A DNA stretch of 64,000 nt. It comes from Rhodobacteraceae bacterium UBA6796 (GTDB taxonomy: Bacteria; Pseudomonadota; Alphaproteobacteria; Rhodobacterales; Rhodobacteraceae). Position 1 is the first letter of the stretch, and each line of letters starts with the position of its first letter. The notes beneath the pieces are model-generated. The model ran no database searches and was not told where the DNA came from. It worked only from the letters and a program-made list of their open reading frames with translations. The stretch lies in assembly GCA_002452815.1 (NCBI GenBank), contig DKFM01000003.1:204447-268446 (forward strand), written 5' to 3'. Made by a program: the position numbers and the translations under genes. Of this stretch, positions 28,113-37,285 are shown in pieces.

Positions 28113-29768
28113 TTACCGCGTGAACTTCTTGTATTTCACGCGCTTGGGTTCCACCGCATCCGGGCCCAGACGGCGGATCTTGTCTTTTTCGTAATCCTCG
28201 AAGTTGCCTTCGAAGAATTCGACATGGGCGTCGCCCTCAAACGCCAGGATATGCGTGCACAGGCGGTCGAGGAAGAAGCGGTCGTGCGAGATGATGATCG
28301 CGCAGCCGGCGAAATCTTCGATCGCGGCTTCCAGCGCCTGCAGGGTTTCGACGTCCAGGTCGTTGGTCGGTTCGTCGAGCAGCAGCAGGTTGCCGCCGGA
28401 TTTCAGCAGCTTGGCCATATGCACGCGGTTGCGTTCACCGCCCGACAGCAGGCCCACTTTCTTCTGCTGGTCGCTGCCCTTGAAGTTGAACGCGCCGACA
28501 TAGCTGCGGCTGGCGATGGTCGCGTCGCCCAGCGTGATCAGTTCGGCCCCGCCCGAGATTTCTTCCCAGACGTTCTTGTCCGGGTCGAGCGCATCGCGCG
28601 ACTGGTCGACGAAGGACATCTTCACGGTGTCGCCCACCTCGATGGTGCCTTCATCGGGCTTCTCGTCGCCGACGATCATCTTGAACAGCGTCGATTTGCC
28701 GGCGCCGTTCGGGCCGATCACGCCGATGATGCCGCCCGGCGGCAGGCTGAACGACAGGTTCTCGATCAGCAGCTTGTCACCCATGTGCTTTTTCAGGCCG
28801 TTGACCTCGAGCACCTTGGAGCCAAGGCGCGGGCCGTTCGGAATGACGATCTGGGCCTTGCCGACCCGGTCCTTGACGCTTTCGTCGGCCATTTTCTCGT
28901 AGGCCGAGATCCGGGCCTTGGATTTCGCCTGACGGGCCTTGGCCCCGGCGCGGATCCATTCGAGTTCCTTTTCCATGACCTTCTGCTTGGCCTTGTCTTC
29001 GCGGGCCTCTTGCTCCAGCCGCTTGGCCTTCTGTTCCAGCCAGGCGGAATAGTTGCCCTCGTAGGGGATGCCGCGGCCGCGTTCGAGTTCGAGAATCCAC
29101 GAGGTGATGTCATCCAGGAAATAACGGTCGTGGGTGACGCACAGGATCGTGCCTTTGTAGTCGATCAGGTGCTTTTGCAGCCAGGCGATGGTTTCGGCGT
29201 CCAGGTGGTTGGTCGGTTCGTCCAGAAGCAGCATGTCGGGCGCTTCCAGCAGCAGCTTGCACAGCGCGACGCGGCGACGTTCGCCCCCCGACAGGTTGGC
29301 GACATTGGCATCGTCGGGCGGGCAGCGCAGCGCTTCGAGTGCGATGTCGACCTGGCTGTCCAGATCCCACAGGTTTTCGGCGTCGATCTCGTCTTGCAGG
29401 CGGGCCATTTCCTCGGCGGTTTCATCCGAGTAGTTCATCGCCAGTTCGTTATAGCGTTCCAGCTTGGCGGTCTTGTCGGCCACGCCTTCCATGACGTTTT
29501 CGCGCACGGTCTTGCTGTCGTCCAGGTTCGGTTCCTGCGCGAGGTAGCCGACCTTGGCGCCCTTGGCGGCCCAGGCCTCGCCCTGAAAATCCTTGTCGAT
29601 CCCGGCCATGATCTTGAGCAGGGTGGACTTACCCGCGCCATTGACGCCGACAACACCGATCTTCACGCCGGGCAGGAAGTTCAGCCGGATATTTTCAAAG
29701 CACTTCTTGCCGCCGGGATAGGTCTTCGAGACACCATCCATGTGGTAGACATATTGATAGGACGCCAT
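28113..29768 (-). CDS. ettA: Energy-dependent translational throttle protein EttA (ABC-F)
   Basis: 551 aa, typical EttA length (about 555). Two ABC ATPase domains in one chain without membrane segments: Walker A GVNGAGKSTLL and GPNGAGKSTLF, signatures LSGGERRRVALCKLLLEAP and LSGGERNRVHMAKLLKSGG, Walker B LLLDEPTNHLD and LLLDEPTNDLD. The linker contains the arm and P-site tRNA-interaction motif region (WILELERGRGIPYEGNYSAW; EWIRAGAKARQAKSKARI). The opening QYVYHMDGVSKTYPGGKK is specific to EttA. It binds the ribosomal E site and gates the first elongation step according to ATP/ADP ratio. Confidence 0.96.
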   Translation of the reverse strand: MASYQYVYHMDGVSKTYPGGKKCFENIRLNFLPGVKIGVVGVNGAGKSTLLKIMAGIDKDFQGEAWAAKGAKVGYLAQEPNLDDSKTVRENVMEGVADKTAKLERYNELAMNYSDETAEEMARLQDEIDAENLWDLDSQVDIALEALRCPPDDANVANLSGGERRRVALCKLLLEAPDMLLLDEPTNHLDAETIAWLQKHLIDYKGTILCVTHDRYFLDDITSWILELERGRGIPYEGNYSAWLEQKAKRLEQEAREDKAKQKVMEKELEWIRAGAKARQAKSKARISAYEKMADESVKDRVGKAQIVIPNGPRLGSKVLEVNGLKKHMGDKLLIENLSFSLPPGGIIGVIGPNGAGKSTLFKMIVGDEKPDEGTIEVGDTVKMSFVDQSRDALDPDKNVWEEISGGAELITLGDATIASRSYVGAFNFKGSDQQKKVGLLSGGERNRVHMAKLLKSGGNLLLLDEPTNDLDVETLQALEAAIEDFAGCAIIISHDRFFLDRLCTHILAFEGDAHVEFFEGNFEDYEKDKIRRLGPDAVEPKRVKYKKFTR

Positions 29769-30324
29769 CGGAAAACCTCGTTCGCGGATATGTGGAGTTG
29801 GCGCCTATGTAGGCGAATTAGGGGGGCAGGGGAAGGGGCGGGCGGCACAGTTCGGGCCGGATCGGGCCGTGGCGGCAGGGTTGAGGGGCCTTCGCCGTTC
29901 GGGCACGGCGGCATGGGGGCGCAAAGCGACAGGTAACGCCGGGTGCCGCAACGGCGATTCTGTGCCGGTGTCTGCTGTGCAGGGGCGATTCCCGGTTGCT
30001 GCACCTGTCTTCGGTCGGTTGGTGTTCACGCAAAACCCCCCGATCCTCACGGTTGATCGCAAACATCTGATCGAAGGGTCCGTGACGACGGCGGGCATGC
30101 GTGGGTCCCCCGGGGTGGCGGGGGCGGTTTCAGGGCAATGCTGCTTGGCTGAAAGTGAACGCTATAGCGCCCAGATGAATTTCAACACTGCAAAAATGCA
30201 CAATAATAGGATAATTCTGGGGAATGTCTTATCTGAGCGCGCAGGTCTAACTCTGCCTCATCGAAGGTCGAACGGGCCCGATGCCCGGACCACGAACCAG
30301 ATACCAAGTGCATAGGAGATAGAC
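29769..30324. other. 556-bp intergenic region between ettA and the triple-repeat gene
   Basis: This holds the ettA leader on the left, including the near-palindrome CGCCTATGTAGGCG around 29801-29814, and GC-rich non-coding DNA to about 30130. The stretch 30150-30235 is distinctly AT-rich (ATGAATTTCAACACTGCAAA, AATAATAGGATAATTC) and probably contains the promoter for the gene at 30325, though I cannot pick a convincing -35/-10 pair. An open frame at 29869-30315 has no protein-like character, so I do not call it. Confidence 0.5.
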
Positions 30325-30804
30325 ATGCGTAACCCGACCATCACCCTGAGCCTGATTGCCCTGCTTGCCGGGGGCGCCGCTTCGGCGCAGGCCATCAGCC
30401 CCGCGCAACTGCAACTGGCGGCCCGCCTGGGCGTCGATGCCTCGCAGTATTCGACCAGCCAGCTTGTCGCGCTCGAAGCCGCCAAGAGTGACAATGAAAG
30501 TGCCGCCCCGTTCAGCCTGGTTCCGGCCGGCAAGGTGGCAGGTCCGACCGCGGGCGACCGTCAGTTGGCTGCACAGGCTGGTGTGAATGCCGAAGACTAC
30601 ACCACCGCCGAGCTGGTTTCGCTGAACGAGGCGCTGCGGGCGGGCAAGTTCGAAGTGGCCGAGGCGATCATCTCGCATGGTGGCAAGAACCGCACCGATG
30701 CGATCACCGCCGGGCGTGCACAGCTGGCCGCACAAGCCGGTGTGAACCCCGCCGACTATACGGTGCCTCAGCTGGTTGCGCTGAACAATCGCAGCGACGA
30801 CTGA
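30325..30804 (+). CDS. Secreted protein with three 21-residue repeats
   Basis: 159 aa with SD AGGAGA. Residues 1-23 are a signal peptide (cut after ASAQA). The mature protein carries three copies of one motif at residues 30-50, 80-100 and 133-153: QLAARLGVDASQYSTSQLVAL, then QLAAQAGVNAEDYTTAELVS and QLAAQAGVNPADYTVPQLVA, spaced 50 and 53 residues. The consensus is QLAAxxGVxxxxY[ST]xxxLV[AS]L. There are no cysteines. Similar motifs occur in small periplasmic Rhodobacteraceae proteins of unknown function. The gene shares a two-way terminator with the cold-shock gene. Confidence 0.8.
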   Translation: MRNPTITLSLIALLAGGAASAQAISPAQLQLAARLGVDASQYSTSQLVALEAAKSDNESAAPFSLVPAGKVAGPTAGDRQLAAQAGVNAEDYTTAELVSLNEALRAGKFEVAEAIISHGGKNRTDAITAGRAQLAAQAGVNPADYTVPQLVALNNRSDD

Positions 30805-30827
30805 TCAAGACGTGACCGGAAACGGAA

Positions 30828-30851
30828 AAAGGCGGCCTTTCGGCCGCCTTT
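30828..30851. terminator. Bidirectional terminator
   Basis: AAAGGCGGCC (30828-30837) and GGCCGCCTTT (30842-30851) form a perfect ten-pair stem with a TTTC loop. It sits between convergent genes; on the minus strand it is followed by TTTCC after the stem's own T's, so it is best for the cold-shock gene, but it also ends the plus-strand gene. Confidence 0.85.
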
Positions 30852-30876
30852 CAACAATTCGAAAATCCGAAAAGGA

Positions 30877-31083
30877 TCAGGCCAGCGCCAGGTTGGTCGC
30901 CGACTCGCGGCCGTCACGGCCTTTTTCCAGATCGAAGGTCACAGCCTGACCGTCGTTCAGGCCGCGCAGGCCCGCACGCTCAACCGCCGAGATGTGAACG
31001 AAGATGTCTTTGCCGCCGTTTTCCGGGGCGATGAAGCCGAAGCCTTTGGTGGTGTTGAACCATTTCACGGTGCCGTTGGCCAT
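30877..31083 (-). CDS. Cold-shock protein (CspA family)
   Basis: 68 aa, single cold-shock OB-fold. The RNA-binding motifs are both present: GTVKWFNTTKGFGFIAPENG (RNP1 is KGFGFI) and DIFVHISAVE (RNP2 VHIS). It is a nucleic-acid chaperone that melts RNA structure. The SD is AAAGGAGA. Upstream, the 5' leader (31084 to about 31180) folds: GCTGCC and GGCAGC arms flank CGCGAGAGTGC around 31102-31124, just above the ribosome binding site, consistent with structure-dependent expression. Confidence 0.96.
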   Translation of the reverse strand: MANGTVKWFNTTKGFGFIAPENGGKDIFVHISAVERAGLRGLNDGQAVTFDLEKGRDGRESATNLALA

Positions 31084-31284
31084 CGTGTGTCTCCTTTAAT
31101 ATGCTGCCCGCGAGAGTGCGGCAGCCCGGCTCAGTCACGTCAAAATCGCGAACTGAAGCCCAAAGGAGCAGATCGTCGAAAGATAGCGTCTCGCGCCCCT
31201 CATATGCCCCCGAATGACGCAAATTGCAAGGGTGAGCTTGGCCGGAGCCTGGAAAAGCGGTAAACCGAACGAAAAGGGTTCGTG

Positions 31285-32046
31285 ATGTTACAGCGGCTGC
31301 GGCATTATTACGAAGGCGACAGCAGGGACGCGCAGATTTTTCGTTATGCGATCCTGATTTTCGATCTGATGACGATCGGATTCGTCATCGTGACCTCGTT
31401 CTTCGCGCGCCACGACTGGATCGAGGTGGTCGATGCGCTGATCGGTCTGGTGATCGTGGCCGATTTCACCGCCCGCTTCGCCATAGCCGGGCGCAAGCTG
31501 AAGTTCTGGACCCGGCCTGCCACGCTGGCCGATGTGGTGGCGATGGTGTCGTTTCTGGCCCCGATCACGGGCGAAAGTTTTGGCTTCCTGCGGATATTGC
31601 GCACGCTGCGGCTGTTGCACACCTACCAGCTGATGGCCCGGCTGCGGCAGGATTTCACGCTGTTTCGCAAGCATGAAGAGATCATTCTGGCGGCGATCAA
31701 TCTGGGCGTGTTCCTGTTCATCATGACCGGGCTGATCTATGCCACGCAATACGGCCATAATGCCGACATCCGAAATTATGCCGACGCGCTCTATTTCACG
31801 GTGACGACACTGACGACCACCGGCTTTGGCGACATCACGCTGCAGGGCACGACCGGGCGGCTGTTGTCGGTCGCGGTGATGATCTTTGGGGTGACGCTGT
31901 TTTTGCGGCTGGCGCAGGTGCTGTTTCGCCCCACCAAGGTGCGCTACGAATGCCCCAAATGCGGGCTGAGCCTGCATGACGCCGACGCGGTGCATTGCAA
32001 GCACTGCGGCGAGGTGGTGCATATCGACACCGAGGGGCTGTATTAA
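31285..32046 (+). CDS. Voltage-gated K+-channel-like protein with C-terminal zinc ribbon
   Basis: 253 aa from ATG 31285; a GTG at 31282 is directly before it. Six hydrophobic segments follow the voltage-gated ion channel plan: S1-S3 within residues 20-95, an arginine-bearing S4 (FGFLRILRTLRLLHTYQLMA, about 101-120), S5 at about 138-158, then the pore loop with selectivity filter TTLTTTGFGDITL and S6. After the pore, the last 35 residues form a zinc ribbon with CPKC and CKHC pairs (RYECPKCGLSLHDADAVHCK). The channel would conduct K+ across the inner membrane; the ribbon is not part of a normal Kch protein and may be a regulatory metal or redox sensor. Confidence 0.88.
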   Translation: MLQRLRHYYEGDSRDAQIFRYAILIFDLMTIGFVIVTSFFARHDWIEVVDALIGLVIVADFTARFAIAGRKLKFWTRPATLADVVAMVSFLAPITGESFGFLRILRTLRLLHTYQLMARLRQDFTLFRKHEEIILAAINLGVFLFIMTGLIYATQYGHNADIRNYADALYFTVTTLTTTGFGDITLQGTTGRLLSVAVMIFGVTLFLRLAQVLFRPTKVRYECPKCGLSLHDADAVHCKHCGEVVHIDTEGLY

Positions 32047-32072
32047 GCCCCTGCGTCAAGCCCCTGCCGCGG

Positions 32073-33467
32073 TCAGACGATGCGGCCCCAAAGGTCGTAT
32101 TCGCTGGCCTCTTCGACCTCGACGGTCAGCATGTCGCCCGGTGCCAGCCCCTCGAACCCTTCGTCGATGAACAGGTTGCCGTCGATTTCGGGCGCATCGG
32201 CGCGGGTGCGGCAGGTGGCGCCCTGATCGTCGACCTCGTCCACGATCACCTGTTGCAGGCTGCCGACCTTGGCGGCCAGCTTTGCCTCGGAAATCGCCTG
32301 CGCCTTTTCCATGAAGCGGTCCCAGCGGTCCTGCTTCACTTCGGCAGGCACATGGTCGGGCAGGTCGTTGCTGCGCGCACCGGCCACGTTTTCATACTGG
32401 AAGCAGCCGACACGATCGAGCTGCGCCTCGTCCATCCAGTCCAGCAGGGTCTGGAACTCGGCCTCGGTCTCGCCGGGATAGCCCACGATGAAGGTCGAGC
32501 GCAGCACGATGTCCGGGCAGGCCGCGCGCCAGGCCGCGATTTCGTCCAGCGTCTTAGCCGCCGCCGCAGGCCGCGCCATGCGCTTGAGCGTATCGGGATG
32601 CGCATGCTGGAACGGGATGTCCAGGTAAGGCAGGATCAGCCCGTCGGCCATCAGCGGGATCAGATCGCGCACATGCGGGTAGGGGTAGACGTAATGCAGC
32701 CGCACCCAGGCGTCGGTGCCCTGCGCCAGCTTGCCCATCTCGCGCGCGAGATCGGTGATATGGGCGCGCACCTCGCCGCCCTTCCAGGGGCTCAGGTCAT
32801 GCTTGCGGTCGACGCCATAGGCCGAGGTGTCCTGGCTGATCACCAGCAATTCGCGCACGCCCGCATCCAGCAGCTTCTCGGCCTCGCGCAGCACGGCATG
32901 GGCCGGGCGGCTGACCAGCTTGCCGCGCATGTCGGGGATGATGCAAAACTTGCAATGGTGATTGCAGCCCTCGGAGATCTTCAGATAGCTGAAGTGCCGC
33001 GGCGTCAGCTTGACGCCCGTTGCGGGCATCAGGTCGATGAACGGATCGGGGGACGGCGGCACCGCCGTATGCACCGCGTCCAGCACCTGTTCGTATTGGT
33101 GCGGGCCAGTGACCGCCAGAACCTTGGGGTGAACCCCGGTGATATACTCGGGCTCGGCGCCCAGACAGCCGGTCACGATGACCCGGCCGTTTTCCTGCAA
33201 GGCCTCGCCAATCGCTTCCAGGCTTTCGGCCTTGGCGCTGTCCAGAAAGCCGCAGGTGTTCACGATGACCGCATCGGCGCCGGTGTAATCGGGGCTGATC
33301 GCGTAGCCCTCGGCGCGCAGCCGCGTCAGGATCCGCTCGCTATCGACCAGCGCCTTGGGGCAGCCAAGGCTGACCATGCCAATCGTCGGCTGGCCGGGGC
33401 GCGGCGCATCATCAAAACGCGCTTTCGGCGCAAGATCGGGGCGGAGGGAGGGCGGATTCTGGCTCAT
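32073..33467 (-). CDS. rimO: Ribosomal protein S12 methylthiotransferase RimO
   Basis: 464 aa from ATG 33467; in-frame ATG and GTG codons lie within 15 bases upstream and cannot be excluded. RimO adds a methylthio group to Asp of ribosomal protein S12. Domains: N-terminal MTTase domain with cysteines in [27 protein letters not shown] and [11 protein letters not shown]; radical SAM core with [15 protein letters not shown] (C-x3-C-x2-C cluster); C-terminal TRAM domain from about residue 395. All six cluster cysteines are present. SD is weak. Confidence 0.95.
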   Translation of the reverse strand: MSQNPPSLRPDLAPKARFDDAPRPGQPTIGMVSLGCPKALVDSERILTRLRAEGYAISPDYTGADAVIVNTCGFLDSAKAESLEAIGEALQENGRVIVTGCLGAEPEYITGVHPKVLAVTGPHQYEQVLDAVHTAVPPSPDPFIDLMPATGVKLTPRHFSYLKISEGCNHHCKFCIIPDMRGKLVSRPAHAVLREAEKLLDAGVRELLVISQDTSAYGVDRKHDLSPWKGGEVRAHITDLAREMGKLAQGTDAWVRLHYVYPYPHVRDLIPLMADGLILPYLDIPFQHAHPDTLKRMARPAAAAKTLDEIAAWRAACPDIVLRSTFIVGYPGETEAEFQTLLDWMDEAQLDRVGCFQYENVAGARSNDLPDHVPAEVKQDRWDRFMEKAQAISEAKLAAKVGSLQQVIVDEVDDQGATCRTRADAPEIDGNLFIDEGFEGLAPGDMLTVEVEEASEYDLWGRIV

Positions 33468-33521
33468 GCGCCGCATATACACTGCGGGCAGGCGGCGGGG
33501 AAGGTGGGGAATCGGGGCCGC

Positions 33522-34094
33522 CTAATGCAGATCCAGCCACAGCTGCCCGTTGCGAAAGCCACCGCGGATCAGATGCCCGGGGTTGTTTATCTCGGGATAG
33601 GTCTCGATCCAGTCGCGGTAGCGGTCGTTGGTGACGATCCGCGCGTTCAGATCGCGCGCTGCGGTCAGGATCATCGGATCGGCGGGCGTGCCCCGGGGCA
33701 CCACCATCACCCGGTCCTTCGGCAGGCCCAGTTGCCGGCCCAAAGCACCGTCATGCAAATATTGCCCGGCCAGCTTGTAGCCTGCATTCGCATCGAACAT
33801 CACGCCGGGGCTGAACCCCAGCTCCCGCAGATGCGCCAGCACCGCGCGCAGCGTGCCCAGATCTGCCGTGCCGTCTTTCCAGTGCATCACGTTGGAGCCA
33901 TCGACCACGATCCAGCGTTTGCTTTTGCCGGGCTTGCCCCCCGACGGGCCGCGCAGCCATTCGCGCAGCAGCAAAAGCAGGCTGGCCAGCGCCGCGGGAC
34001 CGGCCAGAAGGATCAGGTCGGCCGCTGCGGGCCAGACCAAGGCACCGCCCAGACCGAGCAGTGAAATCACCAGCAGGATCAGCGGCGTGCGCAT
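33522..34094 (-). CDS. Membrane-anchored NYN/Zc3h12a-type ribonuclease
   Basis: 190 aa. Residues 1-48 form two hydrophobic helices (LILLVISLLGLGGALVW, then LILLAGPAALASLLLLLREW), followed by a cytoplasmic domain. That domain opens with RWIVVDGSNVMHWKDG, the first acidic motif of the PIN/NYN fold as in Zc3h12a (Regnase-1), and later has GVMFDANAGYK, VMVVPRGTPADPMILTAARD and ARIVTNDRYRDW with the conserved aspartates. It is therefore probably a membrane-tethered endoribonuclease. It lies 22 bp before the gcrA stop, in gcrA's direction, so the two are likely cotranscribed (gcrA first). Confidence 0.8.
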   Translation of the reverse strand: MRTPLILLVISLLGLGGALVWPAAADLILLAGPAALASLLLLLREWLRGPSGGKPGKSKRWIVVDGSNVMHWKDGTADLGTLRAVLAHLRELGFSPGVMFDANAGYKLAGQYLHDGALGRQLGLPKDRVMVVPRGTPADPMILTAARDLNARIVTNDRYRDWIETYPEINNPGHLIRGGFRNGQLWLDLH

Positions 34095-34115
34095 GGATCA
34101 GCGGGCAGGCGGTGC

Positions 34116-34757
34116 TTACCGGCGCCGGTCGCGCCGTGCGCTCATCGGCTGGAAGGCCACGCCGACATGGGCCTCGCAATAGGGTTTGCCGGGCTGGCTC
34201 GGCAGGCCGCAGAACCAGAAATGTTCGGTTGCGGGGTCGCCGATCGGCCATTTGCAGGTGCGCTCGGTCAGTTCCATCAGGCTGATCTTGCGGGCGCGTT
34301 TCTCGACCTCGCCGACCTTGGCCAGCGCCTCGGGGCTGATCTCATTGGCCGAGGGCTGCGGCGGCAGCGGCTGGCCCGCGGGGATGATCTGCTTGCGCAG
34401 CGCAGGCGCGGCCGGGGTTGCGGGCGCCGGCGCAGGTTCGGGGCGCGGCGCGGCGCTGGCGGCGGGGGCCGCAGGCGCGGCGGCGGCCGCTTGCGGCGCG
34501 GGTTTCGGGGCCGGGGCGGGTTCCGGCTCGGCGCGCGCGGCGGTGGCCGGTGCGGCTTGCGGTGCGGCGGCCGCGGGTTCGGGCCGCTCGGCCGGGGCGT
34601 CGCCGCCGGTGGCCCGGTTCGACAGGCCCAGACGATGCACCTTGCCGATCACCGCATTGCGGGTCACCCCGCCCAGTTCCTTGGCGATCTGGCTGGCGGA
34701 CTGGCCCTCGGACCACATCTTTTTCAAAGTCTCGACGCGTTCATCGGTCCAGGACAT
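34116..34757 (-). CDS. gcrA: Cell-cycle regulator GcrA
   Basis: 213 aa from ATG 34757, which has the SD GGAAGGA; a start 15 bases earlier lacks one. The N-terminal DNA-binding domain (residues 1-46; MSWTDERVETLKKMWSEGQS, VTRNAVIGKVHRLGLSNR) is followed by an unusually long Ala/Pro-rich linker (about residues 55-140) and a conserved C-terminal domain (CKWPIGDPATEHFWFCGL, QPGKPYCEAHVGVAF) that binds the sigma70 region 2. GcrA activates promoters methylated by CcrM at GANTC in Alphaproteobacteria. I see no GANTC in the 160 bases upstream. Confidence 0.95.
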   Translation of the reverse strand: MSWTDERVETLKKMWSEGQSASQIAKELGGVTRNAVIGKVHRLGLSNRATGGDAPAERPEPAAAAPQAAPATAARAEPEPAPAPKPAPQAAAAAPAAPAASAAPRPEPAPAPATPAAPALRKQIIPAGQPLPPQPSANEISPEALAKVGEVEKRARKISLMELTERTCKWPIGDPATEHFWFCGLPSQPGKPYCEAHVGVAFQPMSARRDRRR

Positions 34758-34813
34758 GGGCCATCCTTCCACTAAGCGCCGCGGTGCCCCGCGCGCAGGT
34801 TCTGCTTGCCCCT

Positions 34814-34841
34814 ATTCTAATCGGGACGGGCCGAGATACAA
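34814..34841 (-). promoter_or_regulatory. Predicted gcrA promoter
   Basis: On the minus strand TTGTAT (34841-34836) and TAGAAT (34819-34814) are separated by 16 bases, ending 57 bp upstream of the gcrA ATG. This is the best sigma70-like pair in the spacer. Confidence 0.5.
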
Positions 34842-34880
34842 GCTCCGCCCCCTGATTTCAAGCGCTGACGCAAGAAGCCT

Positions 34881-34909
34881 TTGACAGAAAACCGTGCCCG
34901 GGCTAAAGC
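34881..34909 (+). promoter_or_regulatory. Predicted promoter of the arg leader and argDF
   Basis: A perfect -35 TTGACA (34881-34886) is followed after 17 bases by TAAAGC (34904-34909), a partial -10. Transcription would start about seven bases later, at or next to the ATG of the leader peptide at 34916, making that mRNA leaderless. Confidence 0.6.
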
Positions 34910-34915
34910 GCGGGC

Positions 34916-34972
34916 ATGATCACCCGGACCGCCCTTATTGCCCGTCCCCGACGTCGCCGCACCCTGCGCTGA
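34916..34972 (+). CDS. Arginine-rich leader peptide upstream of argDF
   Basis: An 18-codon frame, MITRTALIARPRRRRTLR, followed by TGA. Seven of 18 residues are arginine, four of them consecutive at codons 12-15 (CGA CGT CGC CGC). It sits 121 bp upstream of argD, the first of two arginine biosynthesis genes, and no ribosome binding site precedes it because the predicted transcription start coincides with the ATG. Leaderless leader peptides are established for trpL in Sinorhizobium. The inference is ribosome-mediated attenuation sensing charged tRNA-Arg. Downstream (34973-35093) I find hairpin-forming segments, GTGGC-TTCGT-GCCAC at about 34985-34999 and ACAGCCC-TCT-GGGCCTGT at about 35042-35059, but no classical terminator T-run. 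Confidence 0.6.
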   Translation: MITRTALIARPRRRRTLR

Positions 34973-35093
34973 CGACCGATCACCCGTGGCTTCGTGCCAC
35001 ATCCTGCCAAAACCCCCGCGTCACACCGCCCAAAACCGTTGACAGCCCTCTGGGCCTGTTGCACCCCTTGGCCTTCCCTATTGGAGACATGCG

Positions 35094-36272
35094 ATGATCG
35101 CTTCCATTCTGCCGACCTACAACCGCGCCCCTCTCGCCTTCGTCAAAGGCGCAGGCTCCTGGCTCGAAACGGCGGATGGCAGCCGATACCTGGACATGGG
35201 CGCGGGCATCGCGGTGAACGCCCTGGGCCACGCCAACCCCGAGCTGACCGCGGCGCTGACCGAACAGGCCGGCAAGCTGTGGCATGTCTCGAACCTGTAT
35301 CAGATCCCCGAACAGCAAAAGCTGGCCGATCTGCTGGTCGAACATACCTTCGCCGATACCGTCTTCTTCACCAACTCGGGCACCGAGGCCTGCGAGCTGG
35401 CGGTGAAGATGGCGCGCAAATACTGGTATGACAAAGGCGAGGACCGGACCGAGATCGTCACCTTCGAGGGCGCCTTCCATGGCCGGTCTTCGGCGGCAAT
35501 CGCCGCGGCCGGGTCGGAAAAGATGGTCAAGGGCTTCGGCCCGCTGCTGCCGGGCTTCACCCATGTGAAATGGGCCGATCACGAAGGCCTGCGCGCCGCG
35601 GTGACCGATAAGACCGCCGCGATCCTGATCGAGCCGGTGCAGGGCGAAGGCGGCATCCGCCCGGTGCCCGACCAATGCCTGAAGGGGCTGCGCGATCTGT
35701 GCGACGAGACCGGCGCGCTTTTGATCTTCGACGAGGTGCAATGCGGCGTGGGCCGCACCGGCAAGCTGTTCGCGCATGAATGGGCGGGCATCACCCCCGA
35801 CATCATGATGGTCGCCAAGGGCATCGGCGGCGGCTTCCCGATCGGTGCCGTGCTGGCGACCGAGGACGCGGCCTCGGGCATGGTCGCGGGCACCCATGGC
35901 TCGACCTATGGCGGCAACCCGCTGGGCTGTGCTGTGGGGGCCAAGGTGATGGAAATCGTCGCCGACCCCGCCTTCCTGGAGGCGGTGAACGCCAAGGCGG
36001 GCTTCCTGCGGCAAAAGCTCGAAGGTCTGGTCGCCGCCCATCCCGATGTGTTCGAGTCGGTGCGCGGTCAGGGGCTGATGCTGGGGCTGAAATGCAAGAT
36101 CGCGCCCGCCGATGTGGTCAAGGCCGCCTATGCGCAGAACCTGCTGACCGTGCCCGCCGCCGACAATGTGCTGCGCCTTCTGCCCGCGCTGAACATTTCC
36201 GAGGCCGACATGGCCGAGGCTGTCACCCGCCTCGATGCCGCCGCCACGCAGCTAGAAAACGCCAAGGCCTGA
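35094..36272 (+). CDS. argD: Acetylornithine aminotransferase
   Basis: 392 aa class III PLP aminotransferase. It makes N-acetylornithine from N-acetylglutamate semialdehyde and often doubles as succinyl-diaminopimelate aminotransferase for lysine synthesis. Motifs: LDMGAGIAVNALGHANPELT, FTNSGTEACELAVKMARKYW, FEGAFHGRSSAAIAAAGSEK, LIFDEVQCGVGRTGK, and the PLP lysine in MMVAKGIGGGFPIGA. SD is TTGGAGA. argF follows in the same direction after 66 bp, which include a reversed copy of the intergenic repeat. Regulation through the upstream Arg-rich leader is proposed. Confidence 0.96.
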   Translation: MIASILPTYNRAPLAFVKGAGSWLETADGSRYLDMGAGIAVNALGHANPELTAALTEQAGKLWHVSNLYQIPEQQKLADLLVEHTFADTVFFTNSGTEACELAVKMARKYWYDKGEDRTEIVTFEGAFHGRSSAAIAAAGSEKMVKGFGPLLPGFTHVKWADHEGLRAAVTDKTAAILIEPVQGEGGIRPVPDQCLKGLRDLCDETGALLIFDEVQCGVGRTGKLFAHEWAGITPDIMMVAKGIGGGFPIGAVLATEDAASGMVAGTHGSTYGGNPLGCAVGAKVMEIVADPAFLEAVNAKAGFLRQKLEGLVAAHPDVFESVRGQGLMLGLKCKIAPADVVKAAYAQNLLTVPAADNVLRLLPALNISEADMAEAVTRLDAAATQLENAKA

Positions 36273-36320
36273 GTTTCCCGAGCAAAAATATTCCGGGGCT
36301 CAGGGCGCGCCCCTGACCCG
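36273..36320 (-). repeat. Intergenic repeat, copy C (reversed, diverged)
   Basis: On the minus strand the sequence reads CAGGGGCGCGCCCTG (hairpin 1), then AGCCCCGGAATATTTTTGC and TCGGGAAA. It lacks hairpin 2 and is the most diverged copy. It lies between argD and argF in the antisense orientation, immediately after the argD stop, and must be read through for argF to be expressed from the argD promoter. Confidence 0.6.
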
Positions 36321-36338
36321 GATACGAAAGACAAACCG

Positions 36339-37265
<927 letters not shown>

Positions 37266-37285
37266 GCCTGGGCCGCCGTGGGGAA

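Noticed and set aside
29869..30315. 148-codon plus-strand frame in the ettA/repeat-protein spacer
   Set aside because: No SD, no domain, and it runs through the AT-rich promoter-like stretch; regarded as chance.
35039..35067. Second TTGACA just upstream of argD
   Set aside because: No -10 element at 16-18 bp spacing (the window reads GCACCCC); probably coincidence, though a weak secondary promoter is not excluded.
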